From Polytrichum commune (Eukaryota; Streptophyta; Polytrichopsida; Polytrichales; Polytrichaceae): 64,000 bases of DNA. This document shows, one piece after another, positions 20,605-33,074 of the stretch (its first letter is position 1; each line of letters begins with the position of its first letter). Location: the NCBI GenBank assembly GCA_950295325.1, contig OX485806.1:56291169-56355168 (forward strand). Direction: 5' to 3'. Below the pieces are notes generated by a model, which had not been told where the DNA came from, made no database searches, and worked only from the letters and a program-made list of their open reading frames with translations. Both the position numbers and the translations under genes were made by a program.

Positions 20605-23600
20605 CAACTAGAGGGGTTTATTGATGTTGGATCGCTAAGTGAGAATCACCACAAAATTATCTTTATTATAGGTGAGGATTTTCTATTAAATGAAGGTGTT
20701 GTCCCCCTTTCTTGGATCACTTCTTACACCACCTCATGGAGCGATAGATTCCTAATTAACCATTGCGATGGGGCAAAATTGGTGTTCTTCTAAAAGTGTT
20801 ATTGCATATTTCTTACACCATTATTATGAATGGTTGAAGTGATGTTATTTTATACTCAATGCCACATATAATTAATTGTTTTTAACAATATTTTACTTGA
20901 TGGCACCGTTGCACTCACTTGTTCACAACTTAAGGATTTAAAATAGGTGTCACCAAAGGAAAGGTATTATTATAAAACATGCATCTTTAATATTTACAAC
21001 TTATAAATAAATGTCATTTTAGACATTTGACCCCCAGTTGATGTATACATACTCAACAAAATTGCACAATTACTCATAGTGTTGAGTAATTGCCCACAAC
21101 AACAAACAACCTCCGAGCAGCTCAACAATGTTGTCTCACGGTTAAAACTTTCAACCTTCGCATGCGTTGGTTTTCGGCTTGAAGATCATAGGCCGTGATG
21201 CTAGAACAAGTGCAGTACGTTCTATAACTTGCCAATTTTGCACCTAACTCATACACAAGCATGGGGGGATGGTTGTTCTCGAAAGTAGATGAAACGCGTT
21301 CAGATATGGGCACACGACAAGTTCATAATGAGAAACTTCAAACATCACCACGAGGGCCAACACATGATCATCTAGAAAGAGTATTAGGCATTATCCAATT
21401 GTGAGAAGTGCATTTTCTTTCACAAACATGATACAACATCGTTGTACGCGATGTTTTTGTCTCGTCTCAACGAGCTATGGATCTCGATTGCTAATAAGGC
21501 CATTGTTGATGTGATTGTTAGCGATTTGTTCTAGTGTGATGAGGATGAGGAAGTCGAAGGTTCAAGATTAAAAACCTTATCACTTTTTGAATGCAACATT
21601 ATTTGACAAAAAAAAACATGGAAGATGATGATGTCCCCAACGCTTAGAAATATCATGTCAACATCATAAACGCGTTGTTGTTTAGCTTTATCATTGACTA
21701 TTTGGCGATGGGATGCAATTTCCACCAAACGGCTCATGTTTTGTTGGCAACGAAAGAGCGTATAAGCTTGTCAACACTCGGTTCCACTTGTGAGGGTGAC
21801 ATCACGAGCACTGCAATTCTTAACTAATAAGAACATTGCCATGAAGACACCTCCATCCAAGTGCTAGATTATATTGGCAATTGTCAATTAGATCATGGTA
21901 CAAGTCAACATGACATTTGTGACGTTGCAAAGACGTGACTTGATTGTCTCGGAGCAAATCGTAGAGTTTGAAAATCTTGATGGAAATATACAACTCAAGT
22001 TTGGCATATTTGTTTTTAATGAGTTTGAAAACTACGATGACGTCAATTCTAGTACGTACATTGTGCATGACGATTGGTTCATCAGACATAATGAAATATG
22101 CGATCTCATTAGCGATAACGTTTCGTGGGCCCTATTTGTTTTTCGGTATTTTGTGGACATGCTCGCACACAATGTTGTCTCGTCTTTGATTGGATTCATG
22201 ATCAATCTTGTCAATGACATTGTGTTGAACATGATGATGCATGACGAAAATAATCTCGTTAATGACGATGAGCCACTTCTAATCATGCATCACCAACTGC
22301 TCCGACTTGGAACACGCAACGTAGCTAATGTTGTCATGTAGTTTGAATCCCATCTTCAAGGACGTGGGACCAACAAAACATTGCCAACATTCTAATTTCC
22401 AAGCGTTCAAGTTGGCATGCTAGACATAACCAAGGTTGAAAGAAGCCATCGAAAGTATTAACGACTCAACCTCATTCTATGATGGATGAAAACTTCTACA
22501 CATAAGGATCTTATCCATGTTCGATTTTGTGGCGGTTTTACTACAATATTTCCGGACATCGTGATAATGGAGTCAAATTACAATTACTTGAAACACTGCA
22601 AAGACGACTCCTAGAAGGCACTCAACGACATATCGTTGGAAGGTCACCAACATTGTCGACAATTCAAATAACTCTAAAAGATTGCAGTGGGAATAAGATG
22701 GAATTACATCAATAATACAACACCGATGCCATTTAAATTCATTAAGCCCCTTAGGAACTGATCTATTGCTTACAAATGTGCGATGTATATATGACATCCT
22801 TGAGATGTGTACATATTAAGCTAAAATATTTATTTTGTACACATGTACATATTAAAGAGGCCTACTACAAGGCCTTAATACCTTATGGAAATTTATAATT
22901 TTGCATGATTTAAGCAGGTACATGTTCAATAACACCTACCACCTAGCATTGGGAGGGCAAAAACATTGATTCCTATGTAAACCATAGATATTATTATTTT
23001 TTTATAATTTAACATCTAAATCAAGTTCCTCCTTAATTAATTAAGCATAAATCAACAATAAATTTATACAAATAAAGTTTTTAGTACACCCCCAAATGGT
23101 AGGTTTTAAGCAAAAATCTCATTTTAACATTGAAAAAATTAGGCATTTCTTCAAATTATTTTTTTATTAAATCTAAAAACCAATTTCTAATTTCTAATAA
23201 ATTGTTTACATTTCTAAACATGATATGTATTGGTTAGGAATTTTAAAATATTATGCTAAGGTGGTAATTGATAGACCTAGTGGGACTTCATGTTAGAATA
23301 TTAAAGGTTGCATGATGCTCCACCCAACCAATGACGACACTATATGATTTGTGTAGTGCAAAACAAAGACCAAATACTATAGTGTATATTTAATTAGAAT
23401 TATAATTTGTACTGTCAAATATGTAATGATGTGAATTTGGACATTGAAACCATTTACAAAAAAATTATTTGAATATTCACACGTACCATGGGAGGCAATG
23501 AATAGTCCCTAGATGATCAATTTGAAGACCCATCTTCGTACTAATAAAAAAAACAACATCTTATTTTATGATACTCATCTATATGAACCAAAATGAAAGA

Positions 23601-24911
23601 ATTTATAAACAAACATTGAAAATTATCTACTTTTCATGGAACAACCTTTAGTGTCAAAATATAAAAATATTAATATATGTGCAAGGAACATGCCCAAACA
23701 CGGTGGTTGAAACTTTAATGCTTGAACACTTTGGAGTTCATCACAAAGGACATAATCCATCTCCAACTTTGTCAATGCATTTAAAAAAACATGTCTTAAT
23801 CAACCCCTGTGCCATGATGTTGGTAGCGGCCATGTCTATTGCCGTTTTTTTACTAGATTCGCCATTTGGACTGCCTTTCATGTTGGAATGGCCGTGATTG
23901 AAACCCATTTTGAGTGGGACATGAGTTTTTGTTGATTCGATTGGAATGTCATCCATTTTGGCTAGGCACCGCCATTTTGGTTGCATTTAGATTGTCGACT
24001 TTGGTTGTTCAGTGCACTTATTGGGTGGAATATGACTTATTGGTTACGTTTTCATGGTTTCATGTTGTACCGGTTTTGGTGGTTGCTCTATATGGGTTGA
24101 TGTGCACTATATGATGGTATGCTTGTCAACCCAACGCGTTTGTTTTTCAAGATTTTTTTTTTGTGGATGTCGTCTTTTTTTGCATGGTAGAGGATGGCAT
24201 CCTATGTTGTGTTATGGCCGGAATACCTTCAACACTTGTATTATTGGTTCTTGTGCCCACAAATTAACAACTTTTGGTTGTTGCAAAATACATGCACGCC
24301 ACATAATCCTTTAGAAATGATGAATATATCATGTCATTATATGATTGTAAGTTTTTTTTGCATGATTTAGTAATTAAGCATGGTGACCTTTACACTAGTA
24401 GCATGCTCTTCATTTTTCATTTTTTGTGGTTCCAACTTACATTCACCCAATGGTTGCAAAGGTCTTTGATGTTTTGTGGTATCATATCTAAGGTTGCATG
24501 TGCAACTTGTCATGGAGGATGGAATTTACACATTTTTATACCATTCATATTTTGGTTTGCATGACTTTAAAAACAATCATGTTAATCATTTTCGACTTTA
24601 GATTTTGGAGAAATCTTGATTTATTTTTCTTATTAAAATTATGAATGTTAACCATTTTGGTCCACCATTACCCATAGGGTATCATTTCACCCTAAACTTA
24701 CATGAATAACCTTGTTTTCGTGTATTGTTCACCAAGACAAATGTTTTTTTTTGTCCATGCTAGCTACTCTTAACATATACCATCCATATTCTAATTTTGA
24801 ATCAAGTTTTATTGATTGGTATGAGCCAATTAAGGCCCATAATTTTAAAAAATAAAGAAAAATAGTATTATAATTAATCAATATATAAGTGGCTATTAGA
24901 TTTTGGGACAT
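20603..24911. other. AT-rich intergenic DNA, possible retroelement relics
   Basis: No gene is supported. A 148-codon plus frame (21895-22341) and overlapping minus frames lack any motif I recognise. A minus-strand stretch near 21740-21600 (LVEIASHRQIVNDKAKQQ then FLSVGDII) faintly resembles the end of a Ty3/gypsy integrase, where a basic spacer precedes V-G-D, but too weakly to call. From 22800 the DNA becomes featureless and AT-rich. Confidence 0.35.
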
Positions 24912-24985
24912 CCGCCTGTGGATGCAAATTGTGTAAGAGACTGGTATTCAGTCTAGACCAACCCGGGTTCAAATCCGCTTGGTTA
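24912..24985 (+). repeat. tRNA-like relic (possible SINE head)
   Basis: CCGGGTTCAAATCC near 24964 contains a perfect Pol III B-box (GGTTCAAATCC). A short stem GACTG-GTATT-CAGTC (24940-24954) sits where an anticodon arm could be. The A-box and acceptor stem are poor, so it is not a functional tRNA gene. Confidence 0.4.
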
Positions 24986-25199
24986 CATTGACTGATGTTA
25001 TCCCAAATTGAGCTAGTGTTAAAACATAAATAATTTGTAGTATAATGCAAAGAAGGTACAAAGAATTATTGAAGGAAAAGAATAAGAATGATGGATAAAA
25101 GGATTTATGAACCCTATGAATGTTGAATAAAAGAGTTTTTAAAATTCTATTGAAGAAAATATTTTTGTCTAATTGCATTAGCTTTTATATTCTAATTTT

Positions 25200-25675
25200 T
25201 TTAATGTATAATTTTTTAGTTAATATCTTAGTCCATTAGTTCTTGTTTTAGTTTATACACTAGTTTATGTATTATTGTTGGATCATTCATCTGTATTAAT
25301 TTTTTATCTTAGTTTCTTGCATTATATTTTGCATTGAAATCTGTATTAGTCTCCTATATCAATATCTTACATAAGACTTCTATATTATAATTTGCATCAA
25401 TCTTCTGCATTAATCCTTTATATTAATATTTGCATTAGATTATGCATTAGATTAAGCATTAGACTTTGCATTACTCTCCTCCACAATGTTTAACATTAGT
25501 CCTCTGTATTAGATTTTGTGTTAGGCTTTGCATTAATATTCAACATTGAAGTCTGCATTACTCTTCTACATAAGTATTATGTATTTGTGCTCTGTATTCA
25601 TTTTCTATGTATTATGCAATAGTGTTCTGCATTAATCCTCTATATCAGGCCCTACATTAGTTTTTTGTATTATAG
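25200..25675. repeat. Degenerate T/A-rich minisatellite
   Basis: Successive short phrases of the type ATTAGnCTTTGCATTA and TCTGCATTAATCCT recur every ~20-25 bp across the segment with much drift. No coding potential is evident. Confidence 0.55.
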
Positions 25676-26202
25676 GAATTATAAGGTCATTACTTGGAGG
25701 CACTAGAGTAGTGCACCCATCCGGCCAATCTTGTGTGTTGTTACTTCACTTGGAGTAACAATTGTCACTACAATTGGTAATGCATCTTCTTTGCATGTGT
25801 CTTGCCTTTTTTTGCTCTATCATACCATGTTGGTCGGTTGTGTTTTGAAAAACCACCTACATCTAAAAAGAACATTGTCTAATGAAAACCCTAAAGTTCT
25901 AGGAGTTAGGGTCATTGTGGGATGCTTAATCATCTTAAAAAATAGTAATTTGTATGTGTTGATTATGACACAAACTTGTGGATGAAGATCTCAATGGAAG
26001 ATAAAGGTGGCCCTAGTTCCCATGAGAATTTTGCTTTTAAAAGAATTGTGGAAAAGTCACTACAAGAGAAACAAGGGTTTTTAGTATAATGTTTGAGCAT
26101 GCATGTGCTAATTGGACCAACACTTCATGAAAAAAAGGAAATCGACATGTTTCTAGTATAAGTGTTGGAAAATAATCATTGTAGACACATTGACGCCCCG
26201 AT

Positions 26203-26240
26203 ATTGTTTATAGGACGACTCTCATCGTCCTATAAACAAT
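26203..26240. repeat. Perfect 16-bp inverted repeat (hairpin)
   Basis: ATTGTTTATAGGACGA (26203-26218) is followed after the 6-nt loop CTCTCA by its exact reverse complement (26225-26240). Confidence 0.95.
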
Positions 26241-26299
26241 AAGACAATTTGCCCAATAGATTGTATGAATTATGGTCGGTAATTTTTAGGGCGTATGTG

Positions 26300-27060
26300 G
26301 AAAATCATGTACACAATAAATAGTAGACAATTTCCAGTATATGATAAATAAACTTCCATTAATAGTAAAATAATATATTATAAATAGTAAATAAGAATAT
26401 CACACCATTAATAAAACTAATATAATCATATAACAAAATAATAAATATCATACCATAAATAATATATAAGAATAACATACTCAAAATAATAAATAATATA
26501 CTATATAAAGTAGATAATAATAAAATACTATAAATAATAACAGAAGACCATTAATAGTACTAATATACTATGAATATTGAAAATTAAATATCAGACTATA
26601 AATAATAAACAATATACTATATACATTAGATAATAATAACATACTAAAAATAATAAAAAATAAAAAATAATAATAAATAAACATCAGACCATTAATAGTA
26701 ATAATATACTATCATACCATAAATAATATACTATATACTATATACAATAGATAATAATAACATACTCAAACTAATAAACTATAAACTATAATATAAAATA
26801 CTATAAACTATAAACTATAAACTATAAACAGTGAATATTAGGCAGTACATAGTAAAGATGATAATATAAACAGTAAATATGAGGCAGTAAATAGCAAATA
26901 CGAGACACTTAATAATAAATAATATGCAATATACAAAAAATATTGGATAATAAATTATAAGCAGTAAATAATATATGCCGTATATAGTTGATATTATATT
27001 GTATACATTAAATAAAAAATGAATAATAACTTGGGGCCTCTATATACAAATATTTTAAAT
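26300..27060. repeat. Low-complexity A/T tandem repeats
   Basis: Long run of AATAATA, ATACTATA and ACTATAA phrases. About four clean copies of ACTATAA occur near 26805-26828. The DNA is almost free of G and C and non-coding. Confidence 0.75.
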
Positions 27061-27072
27061 ACTTATAATATA

Positions 27073-27310
27073 TCATGCGCGGAGTGATGGCTTAGTGGCT
27101 AAGGCCTCTATGTGGGAGCTAAGAGGTTCAAGGATCAAATTTCTTGGCCCCTGCCCTTGGTTTAGCCTACGAGGTAAGTGTCTAGGCACTTAGAACTATA
27201 GGTGTTTATAGATGGCAAGGCTCGGGAGGTGAGGATTGGACTTACTAATGGTGGATATCTCTTTTAAAGGGCACTCATTTGTTAAAAAATCACTTATTAT
27301 TCAACATATC
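27073..27310 (+). mobile_element. tRNA-derived SINE-like element
   Basis: TGGCTTAGTGG (27088-27098) fits the Pol III A-box, and GGTTCAAGGATC (27125-27136) is close to the B-box, 37 bp apart. The block is more GC-rich than its AT-rich surroundings and extends about 240 bp. No target duplication or 3' tail could be defined. Confidence 0.5.
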
Positions 27311-30300
27311 AACCAATGATAGCCCTACACATGCATGCACGCTTTAACGTTAAGTAATAATTTAGTGTGAAGCCCGTAAAACAATTAGTATATTTAGACA
27401 TCATAAGCAATGGTCCTAAACATATTGGCTATGTCCAAATAAACGATCCATGGGGTGTAGGGCATGGTCCCCCAAGACATGTCCTAGACAACACAATTTC
27501 TAGTAATATATGTTATTAAGTCACGTCTTTGTTTACTTCAATAAATGTCTTATTACATGTCTAGATTATACACAATCTCTAGTAGTGAGTGGGATTTGGT
27601 ACCCATCACAACAAATGCAAATCTTCCCAATTGGCCATGGCCGTGGTTATGAAATTCAACCACACGTTGTTGTTCCCTTAATTAGATGTATAATTGTGGT
27701 CCATGGATATGATACACATGGAATAACAACAATTAAAAATAGACTTATTGAAATTTGGTTCCTTTCTTGTAGGCACGGTACATGATGATTTGAAGGTTTC
27801 AACTTGGCGGTTGTATAAATAGCCATGGAAGTTATAACCATTTTTTTGTTTAGGCTTTCTTTTGCTACCATGTTCCATGTGTTGTTTTGGATATGTGAGT
27901 TTTTATAATTGTTATGGAAATATTGGTCATTTTAGGGAGTAGTTTGGAAGTGAAAATCCCTCCATTCCATGGATATATAGGTATTTATCCATCACAAACA
28001 TAATGATGATGGATTGGTAATAAGGTCTTGACTCAATTCTTGGTCATTCCATCCTTCCAAATGGTTGTGTATTGTCTGTTTTTGTTTGTTTTTGTCCCAC
28101 ATGTTAGAAAACATCATTTTGATTGGACCAAAATGTCCACAATTCCAACTCATGTGAAGGGGTACACCTGTAGCCCACATCGAGGCAATGTATCAACATT
28201 GGTGGATGTTCCAAAAACCGTTCTCAATGTGATCGTAAAAACCTTGTCTGTGGAATAAAACTTATAAAAAATGTCCACATGGTTCACATGTTCTCCATGT
28301 GGTTGCACATACAATGCAATATGTATGCATGGATGTCCTTTCATAAGGACATCCATTGCTATTGGGGGAAGGGCCATACAAGTTGGATTGGCACAAGACA
28401 AAATGGCATAATTGATATCAATGGCGTAAAAATTGGTGGAGGGTGGCTATAAAATGACTCCATCTGAGCCTCAAATTCTAGTAAATACTAGCATGGGTTG
28501 GGTATTAGTGGGAGCCATGATGGTGGCCATGCAGGGATTTCTTATAGGTCTTTGTAGTGCTATGGCTCGCAACTACCCACATGCTATTCAAAGATCCCAA
28601 CTACTCCACATGTACTATCACAAGGCATGCATCAAAATCCTCAATCTTCTCTAAGATTTGTTGAACCATTCAAGGAATTGGATGATTGTTGCACACTTAT
28701 GTTGGGTCATCTACATGGGCCATACGCACATTATGGGAGCAACCACAAGGGAGCCCTAGTCTAAGGAAATTTCCACTTTCCCCTATGCCAAAACTTGAAG
28801 GGTGTCAAAATACTATCCAAGAAACTCATTTGTATGAACCTACTAGTTGTTTCCACATGTGTAGATGAATGGATGTTTGGGCATGTTATGGAAAACTACA
28901 TTTGATCGTACTATTTGTAGTTTGGGGATTCAAACAAAATTCAAATTGTTCTCGTGAATCGATATTTGATTCAGATGAAATGCAAGTTGAATATGTCAAC
29001 TTATCCCTTATTGTGTCGTCGTTGGGAGGTGTTGTTGTACAAAATGTTCTTTTATTGCCCAATTTTTGGTATGGTAGCCAAGGAAGACCTCCAAATGATG
29101 GCAAACTTGATTTTGTGGTGGGTGCCATAATTTTTTTGTGCATTGTATGCTTATGTGACATATGTGTGAAATGTGGTTATTTGCTAATGGGTGCCATCCA
29201 TCCTGTAGTTGGATATGTTATTTTCATTCATTGTGAAGTATGCATAAATGTTCTATGTTGCTTATGTGGTTGCAGTGTTCTTTTAATTAGTCTGGTGCAC
29301 CTGCCAATGGCAAACAAATTTAGATTGCTAGGGCCTTCGATGTACAACCTATTTTGAATGTAGTGAATGTTTATGCAAAATATATGAATCATGAAAACTA
29401 TTAGCACATGTTTTTTATTATAATTTTCAAGTGGATTTGAAATTTATCCTTCTCATTCGAAGGTATCTTTCCAATGTTAAGGTGCATTTCATCAATGTTT
29501 TAGAAATTGAGGTTGTTTTTTTTTTTTTGCTTATTGCACATAGTTATGTTTTTTTGACTTAATGCTCACATACATCAGACATTGCATAATTTTTTTAATT
29601 CCAACATGTTTTATATCAACAATGTTTACAAATTTTGTGATGTGCCACATTTCGCAAGTGTTTTTTACACTACATCTATATGCATGGCAGTTCTTCAACC
29701 AGCGTGTTTGGTGCATGGAGCATGTCTTCATATAAAATGGGGCTTACAATAATGTGTGGTCCATGTTGTGCATCTACAAAACCCTTGTCAATTGCGAGTT
29801 GCTCATGTCATCCTGTTGTTACAACAAAAATGATTGGTTTGTGCATACAAAACACGTAGGGATGGAAAAAAAATTAGGATGCCAAGTAATCAATAGTTGT
29901 GGAACCCGTTTGTCAAAGTCAATACATTCATAACATCAGGTCTGCCATTTTCATGTTTTGCCTATTTCTTGTCCCTCCCACCTTGCAATGTTCTAAATGA
30001 ATCATACTCAATCTTTGTTGGATATGTGGCCATAATCGCCTCTTATCAAAGGTGAAATTGAAAGCTAAACATTATTTCACACAAGGCTATAGTTCCTATC
30101 ACGCTTGGATTGTTTGATGTGGGGTGTACCAAAGCTTCAGCCGTGAAGGTTGGAATGCACAACCCAATGTGCATGAATTCTTTGGTGATCTAACGCAAAT
30201 TCTAGTTGACACACGGGATAATTTGATTTCTCTACAAGGATTTGTTTCCAACAAACTGCCTATGCATAGTGGTGGCAATTGTTGTATTGTACAAAATTAT

Positions 30301-30776
30301 GGTTGATTTCCTTTCATTTAGCTAGTAAGATGTTTCAGTTTGCTAAGTTTTAGAAGTCCAAGGCAAAACAAGATGGGAAAGTCTCTAACTCCCATTGCCA
30401 AATTAAGGGATCCTTTATTTTGAAGAATGAAAAAATTAGGCCTAGTAAATTCAAAGTCATATAATCTTGCTCAGTCTCCTAGCCACCACACTTGTACCAA
30501 TATCATCACAATGCCCTAGAGGAATTTTGAAGGATGCCAATATTGACATGGATATATTGGGGTGCACTTCATTCAAAACATATGGTGCTAGAGGTTTTAT
30601 ACCCAAAATCTTTCCGCATGCATAGGTAATTATGGCCCATCATAGTTTATAATGCATGTCACATCTAGATGTTATGGTGTTTTTCTCTTTATGTGTTATT
30701 TTTACAACATTTTTACAACATTTTTTTCAATATGCATAACATTTCTCTAGTTGTTGTGCACCTTTCCATGAGAGAC
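27311..30776. other. Intergenic DNA without a recognised gene
   Basis: Several open frames occur, the longest 28869-29357 on plus (162 codons, very hydrophobic and Cys-rich). None has a known motif, an intron context or a homologous partner in the window. I treat them as chance frames in T-rich DNA or as unrecognisable transposon remains. Confidence 0.35.
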
Positions 30777-31732
30777 TGTCACAACCCTTGCTAGCCCCTT
30801 AACAATTTTAATCATTTTCATTCCCAGCAAAGGTCACGAGTACTAACCCTTCGCATTTTGCCATGCTAATGGTTAGCCCCCCATACCGCGGACCTTATAA
30901 GTTCCTAAAAGGGGAACCAACCTTTTTACTTTGCTTTTGGGACCCGCCCTTTAATCGGTAACCAATTCTTAGATGTGGACTTCCATCCATGAAGATCCAA
31001 TCTTATGTTGATCATCGCGTTGCTGGAGCAATACTACAACAACCCGTGGCATACTAGCAACTATGCCCTCACATTGGCCAATGCCCGTGGAGGCCGTGCC
31101 GTTCCGCCTCGGATGGGTTTGGTGGCCACATCGCCTCATTCATATAAGCCTCTAACACTTTTGTTAGGCCCCTACCCCACCGTCAAGAAAAAATTTATCT
31201 CTCTACCAAGATTTGGGGCCAAGTAGACATTTTCCTTTAAGCGCTAGGGGTGGAAGCCCCCAACAGCTTCACTCCACTATAATTTCCTTGTATGATCTCT
31301 GATTATACCTTCCAACAACTTCATCAATATCGAAGTTTCACGTAGATGCCGATGGATTCCTCATTTGCTTCATTCAGGCAAATATTGAGGAAATTATGTT
31401 TGTTCAAACTTCGGTAGTCTCAGGAGCTACTCCCAAGCCACTGATGTACCAAGGTGGTGTCCCGGGACAACGCCCCATTCAAATTGCTATATCTCCTAGC
31501 CCACACATCTGATTGAGGTGTTTATGAACTTTCTAGAATGCTCACTTCATGAACTTACCGTCGTGACTCCTAGTCTCTATGGGTGGGAGGCGTTTCCAAT
31601 GTCCGGGGCCCTCATCCACACTAGGATCACCTGGGCCCTCTCATCAATGGCGCCACAAGTCCTGGATGTCACTCTCGGATTCTCCTAGATCCCATGGTAT
31701 TATGGGAACTCGTCATGGAAAGGTGCGCGATA
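30777..31732 (+). repeat. LTR-like dispersed repeat, copy B
   Basis: Begins TGTCACAACCC and is collinear with 1120-2091 in the same orientation, including the GCTAATGGTTAGC block, GGACCTTATA, GGCCGTGCCGTTC, a CATATAAGCCTCT TATA-like site (about 31140), the ACACTAGGATCACCTGGGCC block and the end GGTGCGCGATAT. Small indels and many substitutions separate the copies, so both are old. The copies are not obviously the two LTRs of a single element, since the 29 kb between them contains host FolD. Confidence 0.7.
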
Positions 31733-33074
31733 TTTATCCCCACGAAACGAAGTTGATACCCTCATCAACTACACTCATAATCGGCACACCAATTCTCAAA
31801 TTGCCATCCTCTATGAAGCCACGGTCACTACTACCATCTAACATGACCATCATCACCGAGTCTTTTATTGTATGTAGATAACATATATCCTCCGGAACCC
31901 CACCTTGTGTTGAACCTATCTTAACCCAACTTTCTTTGGCTTGGATAATACTTCATTGTCGAACGGCTATGTGCCGCCCATTGTGGGTTTGACCAACATT
32001 ATTGTTATTTTACAATGACATTTGCATTCATGTTGTCAACATGAAGCCACTATAGACCGTTATATCAAAGTCTTTAAACCAAAATGTTTGATGGACACAC
32101 CCATTGAGGGGGCTACTTATACCAAACCCTAGGGAAAAAAAATTGAAAATAAAACTCATTGGCATTTGATAATTTCCAATGCAATGTTTTCATGAGGATG
32201 GATAGGTGTCGATGTTAGGGTGGGACCCATACCCATGTAAGGAATCTAGAAACACTTGCATAAGATTGGCAAATGGCAAAAAACACAATCTTACCTCATG
32301 ACAAGGTAAAAACCACTTCACATACAATGCCCATGACCATTACATTTTAAACATTTTTATTTGTGGAGAAGACAAAGTCCGTCCAAGTTTGTTCCACACT
32401 ACGTTTGAGGGACCAACATAGTAAGTGAATGCAAGATGGATGCAAAATCTACATGGATATCAACATGGCATCAAATGGATTTTGTTTCAAAAATCACCTC
32501 TTGGAGATAGACCTAACACAAAACCGGTAAAGCATAGCACTCCAAAATCTCTCAATTCTTGATTTATTATAAATTATCATGTGGGATGACCCTACATGAA
32601 TAAAAAAAATCCATCAAAATATCATTTGGTTGAGGACCCGGTCACACGCAACTTCAAACTACATTTGAGGGCATGTGACCACAATACGTGATTTTGGAGG
32701 GATTTGGGGTTGCCTTTGGACACTTTCTTTTGGGCTCTTACAATTTCATGGTTACGGCTCTTGGCTCATTTGTGAAATGACCTTAAGCATGGTTTAAAAA
32801 ACAACATGCACTTGATCAATAGATAGGATAATTTATATTTTTTACTTTGCTATGATTGGTTGCTAGGGTGTTGGCTACAAAACACATGTTGAAGATATTG
32901 GACACATGTTTATTCTCATTGGGCATCACATTAATATAGCAAATCCCCTTGTAATTTTTTTAGGAAAAAAAAATATATATATGAAAAGACATGTCACAAA
33001 TACATATTTCTATGAAAGGCTGAAATAACAATATCATTTTCACACTTATACAACTTCAAATTTTTTAAACAAAG
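31733..33074. other. Intergenic DNA right of repeat copy B
   Basis: The first ~300 bp (31740-32040) may be the interior of the element whose LTR is copy B, but no open frame or primer-binding site supports this. The rest is AT-rich with no recognised gene. Confidence 0.35.

Noticed and set aside
21895-22341. 148-codon plus open frame
   Set aside because: No motif, overlapping open frames on the other strand, no splice or promoter context.
28869-29357. 162-codon plus open frame with hydrophobic segments
   Set aside because: Hydrophobicity follows from T-rich DNA; no known motif or homologue within the window.
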